Under the pieces are notes generated by a model. That model saw only the letters and a list, made by a program, of their open reading frames with translations. It was not told the DNA's origin and searched no databases. From positions 806,001 to 870,000 of the forward strand of contig NZ_CAKAKO010000003.1 in the NCBI RefSeq assembly GCF_916700565.1: a stretch of 64,000 bases of DNA, given 5' to 3'. This document shows, in pieces, positions 16,801 to 26,190 of this stretch. This stretch comes from Xenophilus sp. Marseille-Q4582. GTDB lineage: Bacteria > Pseudomonadota > Gammaproteobacteria > Burkholderiales > Burkholderiaceae_C. The translations under genes were made by a program, and so were the position numbers. The first letter of the stretch is position 1. The number at the start of each line of letters is the position of its first letter.

Positions 16801-17678
16801 TGGACTGGGCCTACCTGTTCGAGATCGCGCTGACCGGCATCGCCGGTGGCGGGCTCTACGCGCTCGCGGCGCTGGCCTTCGTGCTGGTCTACAAGGCCAC
16901 GCGCGTGGTCAACATCGCGATCGGCGAGATGCTGATGATCGGCGCCTACCTGTTCTTCGCCTTCGCCGCGAGCATGGCCCTGCCCATCTGGCTGGCCGTG
17001 CTGGGCGCGGTGCTGGGCACCGGGCTCCTGGGCGCGGTGGTCGAACGCACCATGATCCGCCCGCTGCTGGGCGAGCCGCCGATCTCGGTCTTCATGGTCA
17101 CGGTGGGCCTCGCGTCCATCCTCGTGGGGCTGGTGGAGATCATCTGGACAGCGGACCAGCGCCGGCTGCCCGAGTTCTTCCCCAGGGCGCCGGTGATGGT
17201 GGGCGAGGCCTTCCTCGCGCCCAAGGTGGCCTACGGCGCGCTGGCGGCACTCGTGCTGATCGTGCTGGTGCTGCTGCTGTTCCGCTTCTGGCGCGGCGGC
17301 GTAGCGCTGCGTGCCACGGCCTCGGACCAAGGCGCGGCCACCATGATGGGCATCCACGTGCCGCGCGTGTTCTCGCTGGCCTGGGTGGCCTCGGCCATGA
17401 TCGCGGCCGTGGCCGGCATCGTGGTCGGCGCCATCGGTGGCATCTCCTCGTCCATGGGCGTGTTCGGGCTGTCGGTGCTGGTGGTGGTGATCGTGGGCGG
17501 GCTCGACAGCGTGCTGGGCGCGCTGGTCGGCGGGCTCATGATCGGTCTCATCGAGGCATTGGCCGGCGCCTACCTGGGTGGCGAGTACAAGCTGCTCGCG
17601 ACCTTCGTGGTGCTGGTGTTCGTGCTCATGGTCCGGCCCTACGGCCTGTTCGGCACCCATGAGATCGAGCGGCTATGA
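16797..17678 (+). CDS. branched-chain-type ABC importer permease (LivH-like)
   Basis: This 293-residue protein has about eight hydrophobic helices. It contains the family pattern Gly-Leu-Tyr-Ala-Leu-x-Ala-Leu-Ala-Phe near the N terminus and the cytoplasmic coupling loop Ala-Leu-Arg-Ala-Thr-Ala-Ser-Asp-Gln-Gly-Ala-Ala-Thr-Met-Met-Gly-Ile, which contacts the ATPases. It forms one half of the inner-membrane channel with the LivM-like protein. The start (two adjacent ATG codons, 16797 and 16800) overlaps the stop of the preceding gene, and its own stop overlaps the next start as ATGA. The tight coupling suggests fixed stoichiometry. Confidence 0.93.
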   Translation: MMDWAYLFEIALTGIAGGGLYALAALAFVLVYKATRVVNIAIGEMLMIGAYLFFAFAASMALPIWLAVLGAVLGTGLLGAVVERTMIRPLLGEPPISVFMVTVGLASILVGLVEIIWTADQRRLPEFFPRAPVMVGEAFLAPKVAYGALAALVLIVLVLLLFRFWRGGVALRATASDQGAATMMGIHVPRVFSLAWVASAMIAAVAGIVVGAIGGISSSMGVFGLSVLVVVIVGGLDSVLGALVGGLMIGLIEALAGAYLGGEYKLLATFVVLVFVLMVRPYGLFGTHEIERL

Positions 17679-18712
17679 GAATCGGCACCCTCAAGCAGAC
17701 CTACATCGCCGATGCGGCGCTGTTCGACTCGCGCACGCAGAAGGTCTGGCTCGCCATCGGCGCCGCGCTGCTCGTGCTGTTTCCCTTTGTCGCCAGCGAC
17801 TACTGGCTCTACCTGGCCTGCCTGGTGGCGATCAACGTGGCCAGCGCCACGGGCCTGAACATCCTGACCGGCTACACCGGCCTCGTGAGCCTGGGCCAGG
17901 CGGCCTTCATGGGCCTGGGCGCCTACACGGTGGCGATCCTGCAGGCACGCTGGGGCACGCCCTTCCTGCTGAACATCTTCGCCGGCGGCCTGGTGGCCAT
18001 GGTGGGCGGCATCGTGGTGGGCATCCCCTCGCTGCGCGTCAAGGGCCTGTACCTGGCGATTGCCACCATCGCGGCGTCCTTCATCGCGCACTTCCTGTTC
18101 GCCAACCTCAAGATCACGGGCGGCACCACGGGCCTGTCGCTGCAACCGGCCCAGGTCTTCGGCCTGGCGCTGGACACCTCGTTCCGCATCTACTGGCTGA
18201 TCGTGCCGGTCACGCTGCTCATGGTGCTGGGCGCGGCCAACCTGTTCCGCACGCGCGTGGGCCGGGCCTTCATCGCCGTGCGCGACCGCGACATCTCGGC
18301 CGAGGTGCTGGGCATCCCGCTGTTGCGCACCAAGCTGCTGTCGTTCGGCTTGTCCTCGTTCTATGCGGGCGTGGCGGGCGGGCTCTGGGCCTACTTCTTC
18401 CGCGTGGTCACGCCCGAGAGCTTTCCGCTGCTGATGTCGATCTTCTTCCTGGCCGCCATCATCGTCGGCGGCATGGGCACCATCCTGGGCGGCATCCTGG
18501 GCGCGGTCTTCATGACCATGGTGCCCGAACTCTTGAAGCTGGTGTTCGACCTGCTGCCGGGCGGCACCGAGATGACGGTGTTCCTGTCGCCGGTGCGCAC
18601 GGTCGTGTTCGGCCTGCTGATCGTCGGCTTCCTGGTGTTCGAGCCGCACGGGCTCGCCGAAATGTGGCGGCGGATCCGCCGCTTCTTCCATCTCTGGCCC
18701 TTCCGGAACTGA
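17675..18712 (+). CDS. branched-chain-type ABC importer permease (LivM-like)
   Basis: This 345-residue protein has a longer hydrophilic N terminus, then eight to ten helices. It includes the LivM hallmarks Gly-Leu-Asn-Ile-Leu-Thr-Gly-Tyr-Thr-Gly-Leu-Val-Ser-Leu-Gly-Gln-Ala and the coupling helix Ala-Val-Arg-Asp-Arg-Asp-Ile-Ser-Ala-Glu-Val-Leu-Gly-Ile. It pairs with the LivH-like permease. The C terminus carries a run of basic and aromatic residues (Trp-Arg-Arg-Ile-Arg-Arg-Phe-Phe). A Shine-Dalgarno-like aaaggag for the binding-protein gene begins just after its stop. Confidence 0.93.
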   Translation: MRIGTLKQTYIADAALFDSRTQKVWLAIGAALLVLFPFVASDYWLYLACLVAINVASATGLNILTGYTGLVSLGQAAFMGLGAYTVAILQARWGTPFLLNIFAGGLVAMVGGIVVGIPSLRVKGLYLAIATIAASFIAHFLFANLKITGGTTGLSLQPAQVFGLALDTSFRIYWLIVPVTLLMVLGAANLFRTRVGRAFIAVRDRDISAEVLGIPLLRTKLLSFGLSSFYAGVAGGLWAYFFRVVTPESFPLLMSIFFLAAIIVGGMGTILGGILGAVFMTMVPELLKLVFDLLPGGTEMTVFLSPVRTVVFGLLIVGFLVFEPHGLAEMWRRIRRFFHLWPFRN

Positions 18713-18726
18713 CAAAGGAGACTGCC

Positions 18727-19917
18727 ATGCCTGCTGCACCCCTGACCCTCACGTCCAACCACCGCCGCGCCCTGGTGCTGGGCGGCAGTGCCGCGCTGGC
18801 CGCGGCCGCCCTGCCGCGCGTGGTGCGCGCCCAGGGCGAGGACATCGTGATCGGTGGCTCGATCCCGATGACGGGCGTGTTCGCGTTCGCCGGCATCGGC
18901 ATCAACGCGGGCATCGCCGACTACGTGAAGATCGTCAACGACGCGGGCGGCATCAAGGGCCGCAAGCTGCGCTACGTGCCCGAGGACACGGGCTACAAGG
19001 TCGACGTCTCGGTCGCGGCCTACAAGAAGATCACGAGCCAGAACAAGGTCAATCTCTACTACGGCGACTCTACGGGCTTCGCCAAAACCATCAACCCCGA
19101 ACTGGACCGCAACGGCCAGATCCTGATGGCCGGCGCCTCGTTCGCGTCGGAGCTGAATGACCCAAAGAAGTACCCGCACCAGTTCCTGGTCGGGCCGGAC
19201 TACACCGAGCAGATCGGCATCCTGCTGCAGCACATCGCCAAGGAGAAGCCAGGCGCCAAGGTGGCCTTCGTCTACAGCGATTCGGAGTTCGGCCGCGACC
19301 CGATCGAGGCCAGCGAAGCCGCGGCCAAGAAGCTGGGCCTGGCGGTGCCGCTCAAGATCATGACGCCGGCCGGCAGCGTGGACGTGTCGACCGAGGTCAT
19401 CAAGCTGCGCCGCGCCGCACCCGACTACACCATCTTCCACGGCTACATCCTCGCGCCCATCCCCGAGTTCATCCAGCAGGGCCGCCAGCAGGGCATGACC
19501 AGCAAGTGGATGGGTACCTTCTGGACCATGGACAGCTCCACCGTCATGAAGATGGGCGAGGCCGGTGACGGCTTCATGGGCGTGATGCCGTTTCGCTACT
19601 ACTACGACACCGAGAAGGCGCCGATGCTGGAGAAGATCCGCGCGCTGCGGCCCGAGTACCAGAGCACGGCCTACATCCAGGGCTTCCTCACGGCCATGCT
19701 GTTCGCCGAGGCCGCCAAGCGCACGCTGGACGCCGGCAAGCCGCTGGACGGCAAGAACCTCAAGGCCGCACTGAACACCATCAAGGACTTCGACACGGGC
19801 GGCATCATCGGCACGCCGATCACGATCACGGGCAACTCGCTGCCGGTGGGCCGCGTCTACCGCGCCGACATGAAGGCCCAGAAGATGGTCGCGGCCTCCG
19901 ACTGGATCAAGCTGTAG
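18727..19917 (+). CDS. branched-chain-type ABC importer, periplasmic binding protein (LivK-like)
   Basis: This 396-residue protein starts with a signal sequence that holds a twin arginine (His-Arg-Arg-Ala-Leu-Val-Leu-Gly-Gly) and an Ala-rich core ending Val-Val-Arg-Ala-Gln-Gly. Export by Tat or Sec and cleavage near residue 35 are expected. The mature part is a type-1 periplasmic binding fold (Ile-Gly-Gly-Ser-Ile-Pro-Met-Thr-Gly-Val-Phe-Ala). This family binds amino acids or aromatic/aliphatic acids; the ligand cannot be read from sequence. The gene has the best ribosome-binding site in the operon (aaaggag, 18714-18720), consistent with the excess of binding protein usually needed. Confidence 0.93.
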   Translation: MPAAPLTLTSNHRRALVLGGSAALAAAALPRVVRAQGEDIVIGGSIPMTGVFAFAGIGINAGIADYVKIVNDAGGIKGRKLRYVPEDTGYKVDVSVAAYKKITSQNKVNLYYGDSTGFAKTINPELDRNGQILMAGASFASELNDPKKYPHQFLVGPDYTEQIGILLQHIAKEKPGAKVAFVYSDSEFGRDPIEASEAAAKKLGLAVPLKIMTPAGSVDVSTEVIKLRRAAPDYTIFHGYILAPIPEFIQQGRQQGMTSKWMGTFWTMDSSTVMKMGEAGDGFMGVMPFRYYYDTEKAPMLEKIRALRPEYQSTAYIQGFLTAMLFAEAAKRTLDAGKPLDGKNLKAALNTIKDFDTGGIIGTPITITGNSLPVGRVYRADMKAQKMVAASDWIKL

Positions 19918-19920
19918 AAA

Positions 19921-19990
19921 TGCAGCCCCCACGCTCATCGCTTCGCGTATCGCTGCCCCCCAAAGGGGGCGCTCAGTGGCTTCGGGCGGC
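19921..19990 (+). repeat. intergenic hairpin repeat, copy 1
   Basis: Between the binding-protein and second ATPase genes lies a cgctc...cgcttcgcgt block followed by a hairpin of six C and five G residues (gccccccaaagggggc). A similar block occurs at 20831-20880 on the other side of the ATPase gene. GC-rich repeats like these are scattered through Comamonadaceae genomes; no function is known to me. Confidence 0.5.
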
Positions 19991-20005
19991 CGGGCGCTCG
20001 CTGAC

Positions 20006-20821
<816 letters not shown>

Positions 20822-20830
20822 CCACCCCCG

Positions 20831-20890
20831 TCACTCGCTCACTTCGTGTGCTCGCCTCCCCCCTCAAGGGGGCGCACGCCGCGGCCTGGC
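20831..20890 (+). repeat. intergenic hairpin repeat, copy 2
   Basis: This block (cactcgctcacttcgtgtgctcgc, then cccccctcaagggggcgc) has the same architecture and partly the same bases as the repeat at 19921-19990, 910 bp away. Together they bracket the LivF-like gene. The hairpin has no T-tract, so it is not a standard terminator. Confidence 0.5.
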
Positions 20891-20975
20891 AGAGCCAGTT
20901 CCGCGCGTGCACGCGCATGGCCTGCTCCGCGGCCGTCGGCTCCGCGGCGTGCGACCCGCGGCGGAGTTGTCAGCC

Positions 20976-22799
20976 GTGAGCGTGTCGGCACTCCCCGACA
21001 AGACCCTGCCCCAGATGCTGCGCGAGCAGGCGCAGCGCCAGGGCGCGCGCGTGGCCATCCGGCAGAAGGACTTCGGCATCTGGCAGCCCATCACCTGGGC
21101 CGACTACCTGCGCCGCGCGGGCCACGTGGGCCTGGGCCTGGCATCGCTGGGCCTGCCCGCGGGCGGCCATCTGGGCGTGATCTCCGAGAACCGCGTGGAA
21201 TGGGTGCTGGCGCAGATGGGCGCCGGCCTGGTCGGCGCGGTGACGGTGGGCGTGTACCCCACCAGCCCCAGCAACGAGGTGGCCTATGTGGTGGGCCATG
21301 CCGACGTGGAGGTGGTGGTCTGCGAAGACCAGGAGCAGCTGGACAAGATCCTGGACGCGCAGGCGCAGCTGCCGCGCCTGCAGCGCATCGTGGTGGTGGA
21401 GACCAAGGGCCTGGCCAGCTACCCGCCGGCCGTGCGCGAACGCATCGTCTCGTTCGCCGAGCTGGAGCGCCTGGGCGCCGAGCTGCAGGCGCGCGAGGGC
21501 CTGGGCCGCATCGACGCGGCGCTGGCCGCGCAGACGCTGGACGACATCGGCCTGATGATCTACACCTCGGGCTCCACCGGCGCGCCCAAGGGCGCCATGC
21601 TGTCGTGGCGCAACATCCGCGGCGTGGTGCCCGGCATCGTGGACCGGCTGGGCCTGGACGGCGCCACCACGCACCTGTCGTACCTGCCGCTGTGCCACGT
21701 GGCCGAGCAGATGCTGAGCTGCTTCGTGCCGCTGTACCTGGGCTCGCAGGTGCACTTCGGCGAATCCATCCGCACCGTGCAGGAAGACCTGCGCGAGGTG
21801 GCGCCCAGCATGTTCCTGGGCGTGCCGCGCATCTGGGAGAAGCTGCACGCGGCCATCAGCATCAAGATGCAGGAGGCCGGCCCGCTGCAGCGCGCACTGT
21901 ACGCGCGCGCCCTGGCCGCCGGCGCGCCGTTGGCCGAGAAGCCGCGCAGCCAGTGGACGCTGGCCGAGCGCGCGCGTTTTGCGCTGGCCTACTGGACCGT
22001 GCTGCGCGCGCTGCAGAACTTCATCGGCCTGCGCGCGGCGAAGGTGGCGCTGACGGGCGCGGCGCCCATCCCGCCCGACGTGGTGCGCTTCTTCCGCACA
22101 CTGGGCGTGCCGCTGGTGGAGGTCTACGGCCTCACCGAATCCAGCGGCATGGTGACGGGCCAGTCCGTGGACCACGTGCGCGCCGGCACCGTGGGCCCGC
22201 CCACGCGGGGCGTCGAGGCGCGCATCGGCGATCAGGGCGAACTGCAGATCCGCGGCGACATGGTGTTCGCGGGCTACTACAAGAGTCCCGAGGCCACGGC
22301 CGCCGCCGTGCAGGACGGCTGGCTGCACACGGGCGACGTGGTGCAGCAGGACGCCGATGGCCACATCCGCATCGTCGACCGGCTCAAGGACATCATGATC
22401 ACGGCCGGCGGCAAGAACCTGACCCCTTCGGAGATCGAGAACCAGATGAAGGGCAGCCCCTTCATCAAGGAATGCATCGTGGTGGCCGACGGCCGCAAGT
22501 TCGTGGCCGCGCTGGTGCAGATCGATTACGAGACCGTGGGCAAGTGGGCCGAGGCGCAGCGGCTGGCGTTCACGCACTTCCGGTCGCTGGTGGAGCTGCC
22601 GCAGGTGCGGGATCTGGTGCAGGGCGAGATCGACCGTGGGAACGAACGGCTGGCGCAGGTGGCGCAGGTCCGGCGCTTTCACCTGCTGACCAAGGAGCTG
22701 GACCACGACGATGGGGAGGTGACGGCGACGATGAAGGTGCGGCGGGCGAGTGTTTACAAGGCCTATGCGGCCGAGATCGAGGGGCTGTACGCCGGCTGA
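20976..22799 (+). CDS. AMP-dependent acyl-CoA synthetase (long-chain fatty acid-CoA ligase-like)
   Basis: This 607-residue adenylate-forming enzyme has the ATP-binding P-loop Tyr-Thr-Ser-Gly-Ser-Thr-Gly-Ala-Pro-Lys-Gly (about 187-197), Tyr-Gly-Leu-Thr-Glu-Ser-Ser-Gly (about 385) and Trp-Leu-His-Thr-Gly-Asp. The C-terminal domain has the hinge Asp-Arg-Leu-Lys-Asp-Ile-Met-Ile-Thr-Ala-Gly-Gly-Lys-Asn. It activates a carboxylic acid to its CoA thioester with ATP. The start is probably the GTG at 20976, preceded by ggag nine bases upstream. Being last in the importer operon, it probably activates the imported acid. The length and the Glu-Val-Tyr-Gly-Leu-Thr-Glu type fit long-chain ligases (COG1022). 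Confidence 0.9.
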   Translation: MSVSALPDKTLPQMLREQAQRQGARVAIRQKDFGIWQPITWADYLRRAGHVGLGLASLGLPAGGHLGVISENRVEWVLAQMGAGLVGAVTVGVYPTSPSNEVAYVVGHADVEVVVCEDQEQLDKILDAQAQLPRLQRIVVVETKGLASYPPAVRERIVSFAELERLGAELQAREGLGRIDAALAAQTLDDIGLMIYTSGSTGAPKGAMLSWRNIRGVVPGIVDRLGLDGATTHLSYLPLCHVAEQMLSCFVPLYLGSQVHFGESIRTVQEDLREVAPSMFLGVPRIWEKLHAAISIKMQEAGPLQRALYARALAAGAPLAEKPRSQWTLAERARFALAYWTVLRALQNFIGLRAAKVALTGAAPIPPDVVRFFRTLGVPLVEVYGLTESSGMVTGQSVDHVRAGTVGPPTRGVEARIGDQGELQIRGDMVFAGYYKSPEATAAAVQDGWLHTGDVVQQDADGHIRIVDRLKDIMITAGGKNLTPSEIENQMKGSPFIKECIVVADGRKFVAALVQIDYETVGKWAEAQRLAFTHFRSLVELPQVRDLVQGEIDRGNERLAQVAQVRRFHLLTKELDHDDGEVTATMKVRRASVYKAYAAEIEGLYAG

Positions 22800-22820
22800 G
22801 TCTTCAGAACGCCCGGGCTG

Positions 22821-23729
22821 TCAGCTCTCGGCCGGGACCGCTGCGCGCGCCTTCGCGAAATCGATGAAGGCGCGCAACGCGGCCGGCACGTAACGCTGCC
22901 GCGGGTAGTACAGGAATGGCTGCCCCAGGCCGGGCGACCAGTCCTGCAGCAGGCGCACCAGTGCGCCCTCGTGCAGTTCGCGCCGCGCGTACTGCTCGTG
23001 CACGTATGCGATGCCCAAGCCGGCCACTGCGGCGTTGACGGCGATCTGCGCGTCGTTCACGGTCAACGGACCCGATGGCTCCACGCGCACGGTCTGGCCC
23101 CTTCGGTAAAAACTCCACACGAACAGGCTGCCGCCCTGGAAGCGGCGGCGGATGCAGGCATGGTCGGCCAGATCGGCTGGAACCTGGGGTGGCGGCAGGT
23201 TCATCAGGTAGGCGGGCGCGGCAACGACCGCATAGCGCTGTGGCGGTCCGATGGGCACGGCCACCACGTCCTGGTCCAGGTCGCTCTCGAATCGCACCCC
23301 GGCGTCGAAGCCGGCTTGCACGAGGTCGATCTTGGCGGCTTCGGCCGTGATCTCCATTTCCACCTGCGGGTGCGTGCGCAGGAACTCGGCCACCAGCGGC
23401 GCCAGCAGGAACTGCGCGACGGGCGCCGGCGCGTTGATGCGCAGCAGGCCCATGGGCGAGCCGCGGTGCAGGTTCACCCGGTCCACCGCATCCCGGATCT
23501 GCTCCAGCGCCGGCGACAGCTGCTGCAGCAGTTGCTCACCCGCGGTGGTGGGCGCCACGCTGCGCGTGGTCCGGCGCAGCAGCACGAGGCCCAGTTGCCC
23601 TTCCAGGCGACGCAGGGTCTGGCTCAGCAAGGCCGGCGACACGCCGCGCTCCAGCGCCGCGCGCCTGAAGCTGCGGTGGCGGGCCACCGCCGCGAAGGCT
23701 TCCAGATCGGCCAAGGCCGGCTTGGTCAC
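22821..23729 (-). CDS. LysR family transcriptional regulator
   Basis: This 302-residue protein has an N-terminal winged helix (about 5-62; Ala-Asp-Leu-Glu-Ala-Phe-Ala-Ala-Val-Ala and Leu-Ser-Gln-Thr-Leu-Arg-Arg-Leu-Glu) and a periplasmic-binding-like effector domain. The start is a GTG at 23729 with aggag eight bases upstream. It is convergent with the acyl-CoA ligase and divergent from the kelch-repeat gene, which is its most likely target because LysR proteins usually act on the adjacent divergent promoter. The effector ligand is unknown. Confidence 0.9.
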   Translation of the reverse strand: MTKPALADLEAFAAVARHRSFRRAALERGVSPALLSQTLRRLEGQLGLVLLRRTTRSVAPTTAGEQLLQQLSPALEQIRDAVDRVNLHRGSPMGLLRINAPAPVAQFLLAPLVAEFLRTHPQVEMEITAEAAKIDLVQAGFDAGVRFESDLDQDVVAVPIGPPQRYAVVAAPAYLMNLPPPQVPADLADHACIRRRFQGGSLFVWSFYRRGQTVRVEPSGPLTVNDAQIAVNAAVAGLGIAYVHEQYARRELHEGALVRLLQDWSPGLGQPFLYYPRQRYVPAALRAFIDFAKARAAVPAES

Positions 23730-23804
23730 TGTTCACTCCTGCTAATGAATGCATCCAGCACTGTGCGTCTGGTCATTTTGCACACGCTGCCTACGATGCG
23801 AGAC

Positions 23805-24860
23805 ATGGATGCCCTCACACGCCCCTCCTCCTTCTCCCGGCATCGGCGCGCCGCCCTGCGCCTTGGCACCGCACTGGTTGCCGCTCCCTGGCTGCAAGTC
23901 GGCCAGGCCCAGGGCCCGACGCCGCACTGGCGCACGGCCGCGCCGGCCTCGCTGGCGCGCCAGGAACTCTATCCCGAGGTGCTGGACGGCCGGATCTATG
24001 TCGCCGGCGGGCTGCTGAGCCCCAACACCGGCTACTCCGCGCACCTGGAAGCCTACGATCCAGCCACCGACCGCTGGACGCGCCTGGCCACGCTGCCCGA
24101 GGCGCGGCATCACATCGCGCTGGCAGCCGTGGACGGCCTGCTGTACGCCGTCGGCGGCTTCAGTGGCGGCTTTCCCAACTGGCGCGCGCAGGCGCAGACC
24201 TACGTCTACGAGCCCTCGACCAACCGCTGGCGTGACGGCGTCGCGCTGCCGCAGCCGAACGCCGAAGGCGTGGTGGCTGCGTTGGATGGCAAGGTCTACG
24301 TGGTCGGCGGCCGCGTACGCGCCCACCCGGACGCGCGCCACTTCAACGCGCATGTGGACACGGCACGCGGCGTTGCCTTCGACCCGGCGCGCGGCCGGTG
24401 GTCCCCCATCGCCGAGGCGCCGACGGCGCGCAACAGCGCGGCGTCGGCCGTCATCGACGGCCAGCTCTACGTGGTCGGCGGCCGCCAGGCTCTGCCGCAG
24501 CCCGACGGCACGCTGCGCCAGGTGAACGTGCCACATCTGGAGATCTACGATCCCGCGCGTGACCGCTGGACGGTGCGTGCGCCGATGCCGCAGGCCCAGG
24601 GCGGGCTTGCTGCCGCGGCCGCAGGGGGTCGGCTCTATGTGTTCGGCGGCGAGCAATGGGTGCCCGAGCCAAAGGTGTTCGCGGATTGCTGGATGTACGA
24701 GCCAGGCGCGGACCGGTGGACCGCGCTGCCGCCATTGCCCACGCCGCGCCATGGACTGGGCGCCGCGGCGCTGGGCCACCGCATTCACGTGTTCGGCGGT
24801 GGCCGGCGCGTGGGCGGCGACGCGGCCACCGACGTGCACGAGGTGCTGGAGCTGGCTTAG
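23805..24860 (+). CDS. exported kelch-repeat protein
   Basis: This 351-residue protein has an N-terminal signal with a twin-arginine-like stretch (Arg-His-Arg-Arg-Ala-Ala-Leu-Arg-Leu-Gly) and likely cleavage after Gly-Gln-Ala-Gln. The mature part holds about five or six kelch repeats of roughly 50 residues. Each shows a Val-Gly-Gly or Phe-Gly-Gly doublet, a Tyr-Asp-Pro-Ala-x-Asp-Arg-Trp strand and a Pro-Leu-Pro or Ala-Pro-Met-Pro turn. This predicts a six-bladed beta-propeller in the periplasm. Such proteins bind sugars or act as mutarotases (N-acetylneuraminate epimerase type) or oxidase-like folds; no catalytic site is evident. Two ATG codons (23796, 23805) are possible starts. It is divergent from a LysR regulator. 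Confidence 0.85.
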   Translation: MDALTRPSSFSRHRRAALRLGTALVAAPWLQVGQAQGPTPHWRTAAPASLARQELYPEVLDGRIYVAGGLLSPNTGYSAHLEAYDPATDRWTRLATLPEARHHIALAAVDGLLYAVGGFSGGFPNWRAQAQTYVYEPSTNRWRDGVALPQPNAEGVVAALDGKVYVVGGRVRAHPDARHFNAHVDTARGVAFDPARGRWSPIAEAPTARNSAASAVIDGQLYVVGGRQALPQPDGTLRQVNVPHLEIYDPARDRWTVRAPMPQAQGGLAAAAAGGRLYVFGGEQWVPEPKVFADCWMYEPGADRWTALPPLPTPRHGLGAAALGHRIHVFGGGRRVGGDAATDVHEVLELA

Positions 24861-24926
24861 CCCGGGAGTCAGCCGCCCGCCAGATGCCTCGGCTGCGCTG
24901 CAGCCTGCCGCTGAAGAAGTCGGTGC

Positions 24927-26123
24927 TCAGCCCTCGACCGCGTGCACGCGCTCCAGCGCTTGCGCCAGGTCGGCGCGCAGGTCGTTCACGTCTTCCAGGC
25001 CGACCGAGAAGCGCACCAGCGTGCCCTTGTGCGGCCAGCGGCTCACGGCAGGATCGCGCATCAGGCCGATGTCGTAGGGCACGACCAGGCTCACGGGGCC
25101 GCCCCAGGAGTAGCCGAGCTTGAACAGGTGAAGGCTGTCGCAGAAGCGGTCCACGGCCTCGGTGCCGAAGCGCGCGTCGAACACGACGGAGAACAGGCCC
25201 GCCGCCAGGCCCTGCTCGCCGCACAGCGCGCCCCAGTGCGCGTGGCCCGGCGAATCCTCCAGCGCCGGGTGCAGCACCTGCACGATCTCCTCGCGGTCCT
25301 CGAACCAGCGCGCCAGCTCGCGGGCGGCGCGGTCATGCGCGGCGTAGCGCAGGGGCAGGCTCGGCAGGCTGCGCAGCACCGCCTCGACATCGTTCGCGCC
25401 CACGCCCCAGCCCATGCGCATGTGACTGAGCTTGAGCTTCAGGTGCAGCGCCTCGTCGCGCGTGACCACGCTGCCCATCAGCACGTCGCCGCCGCCGCTG
25501 GGGTACTTGGTGAGCGCATGGACGGAGATGTCCACGCCCGCGTCCGCAAAGGGCCCGAAGGCCAGGCCCGCGCCCCAGGTGTTGTCCAGCGCCGTGACCA
25601 CACCGCGCGCCTTGCAGGCCGCCACCAGCGCGGGCAGGTCCGGGAACTCCATGGTCACGGAGCCCGGGGCCTCCAGCCAGACCAGCTTCGTGCGTTCCGA
25701 CAGCTTGGCGGCCAGGTCCTGCGGGTCCATCGCGTCGTAGAGCCGGTGCGTGATGCCGAAGTTGGCCAGCTCGCCCGTGGCCAGCGCCTTGTTGGGGCCG
25801 TAGGCATTGTCGGGGATCAGCACCTCGTCGCCGCGCTTGAGCAGCGCGAAGCCCACGAGCGCGATGGCGGCCAGGCCGCTGGGCACCAGCAGGCATTGGG
25901 TGCCGCCTTCGAGCGTCGCGAGCCGTTCCTCGAGCAAGAAGCTGGTGGGCGTGCCGTGCAGGCCGTAGGTGTAGCCGGCCTTGCTGCGCCAGTCGCGCGC
26001 GCGCATGGCGGCGACGTCCTTGAAATAGACGGTCGAGGCCTTGTGCACGGCCGGCTGCGGCGCGCCGAAGCCCTCGGGCGGCGTGTATGGATGGTGGATG
26101 AGTTCGGTCGAAGGCTGGGTCAT
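24927..26123 (-). CDS. metC: PLP-dependent cystathionine beta-lyase (Cys/Met metabolism family)
   Basis: This 398-residue enzyme has the Cys/Met metabolism fold. The pyridoxal-phosphate lysine is Lys206 in His-Ala-Leu-Thr-Lys-Tyr-Pro-Ser-Gly-Gly. Other cofactor contacts are visible as Tyr-Gly-Leu-His-Gly-Thr-Pro-Thr (53-60) and Asp180-Asn-Thr-Trp. The Tyr-Pro-Ser-Gly-Gly-Gly-Asp context and Gly-Trp-Gly-Val-Gly-Ala-Asn-Asp-Val fit MetC, which cleaves cystathionine to homocysteine, pyruvate and ammonia. Other gamma-family lyases with the same fold are the alternative. It is monocistronic and divergent from an alpha/beta hydrolase gene with 67 bp between them. Confidence 0.88.
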   Translation of the reverse strand: MTQPSTELIHHPYTPPEGFGAPQPAVHKASTVYFKDVAAMRARDWRSKAGYTYGLHGTPTSFLLEERLATLEGGTQCLLVPSGLAAIALVGFALLKRGDEVLIPDNAYGPNKALATGELANFGITHRLYDAMDPQDLAAKLSERTKLVWLEAPGSVTMEFPDLPALVAACKARGVVTALDNTWGAGLAFGPFADAGVDISVHALTKYPSGGGDVLMGSVVTRDEALHLKLKLSHMRMGWGVGANDVEAVLRSLPSLPLRYAAHDRAARELARWFEDREEIVQVLHPALEDSPGHAHWGALCGEQGLAAGLFSVVFDARFGTEAVDRFCDSLHLFKLGYSWGGPVSLVVPYDIGLMRDPAVSRWPHKGTLVRFSVGLEDVNDLRADLAQALERVHAVEG

Positions 26124-26190
26124 GCGGCGATGCTAGCCCGGATGATGCGAATCCCGTTGCGGCTGCAGTGCAGCACGGCACAATCGCCGC

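Noticed and set aside
20831-20890. Hairpin after the LivF-like gene as a terminator
   Set aside because: There is no T-tract, and the ligase gene downstream lies in the same orientation and fits the pathway.
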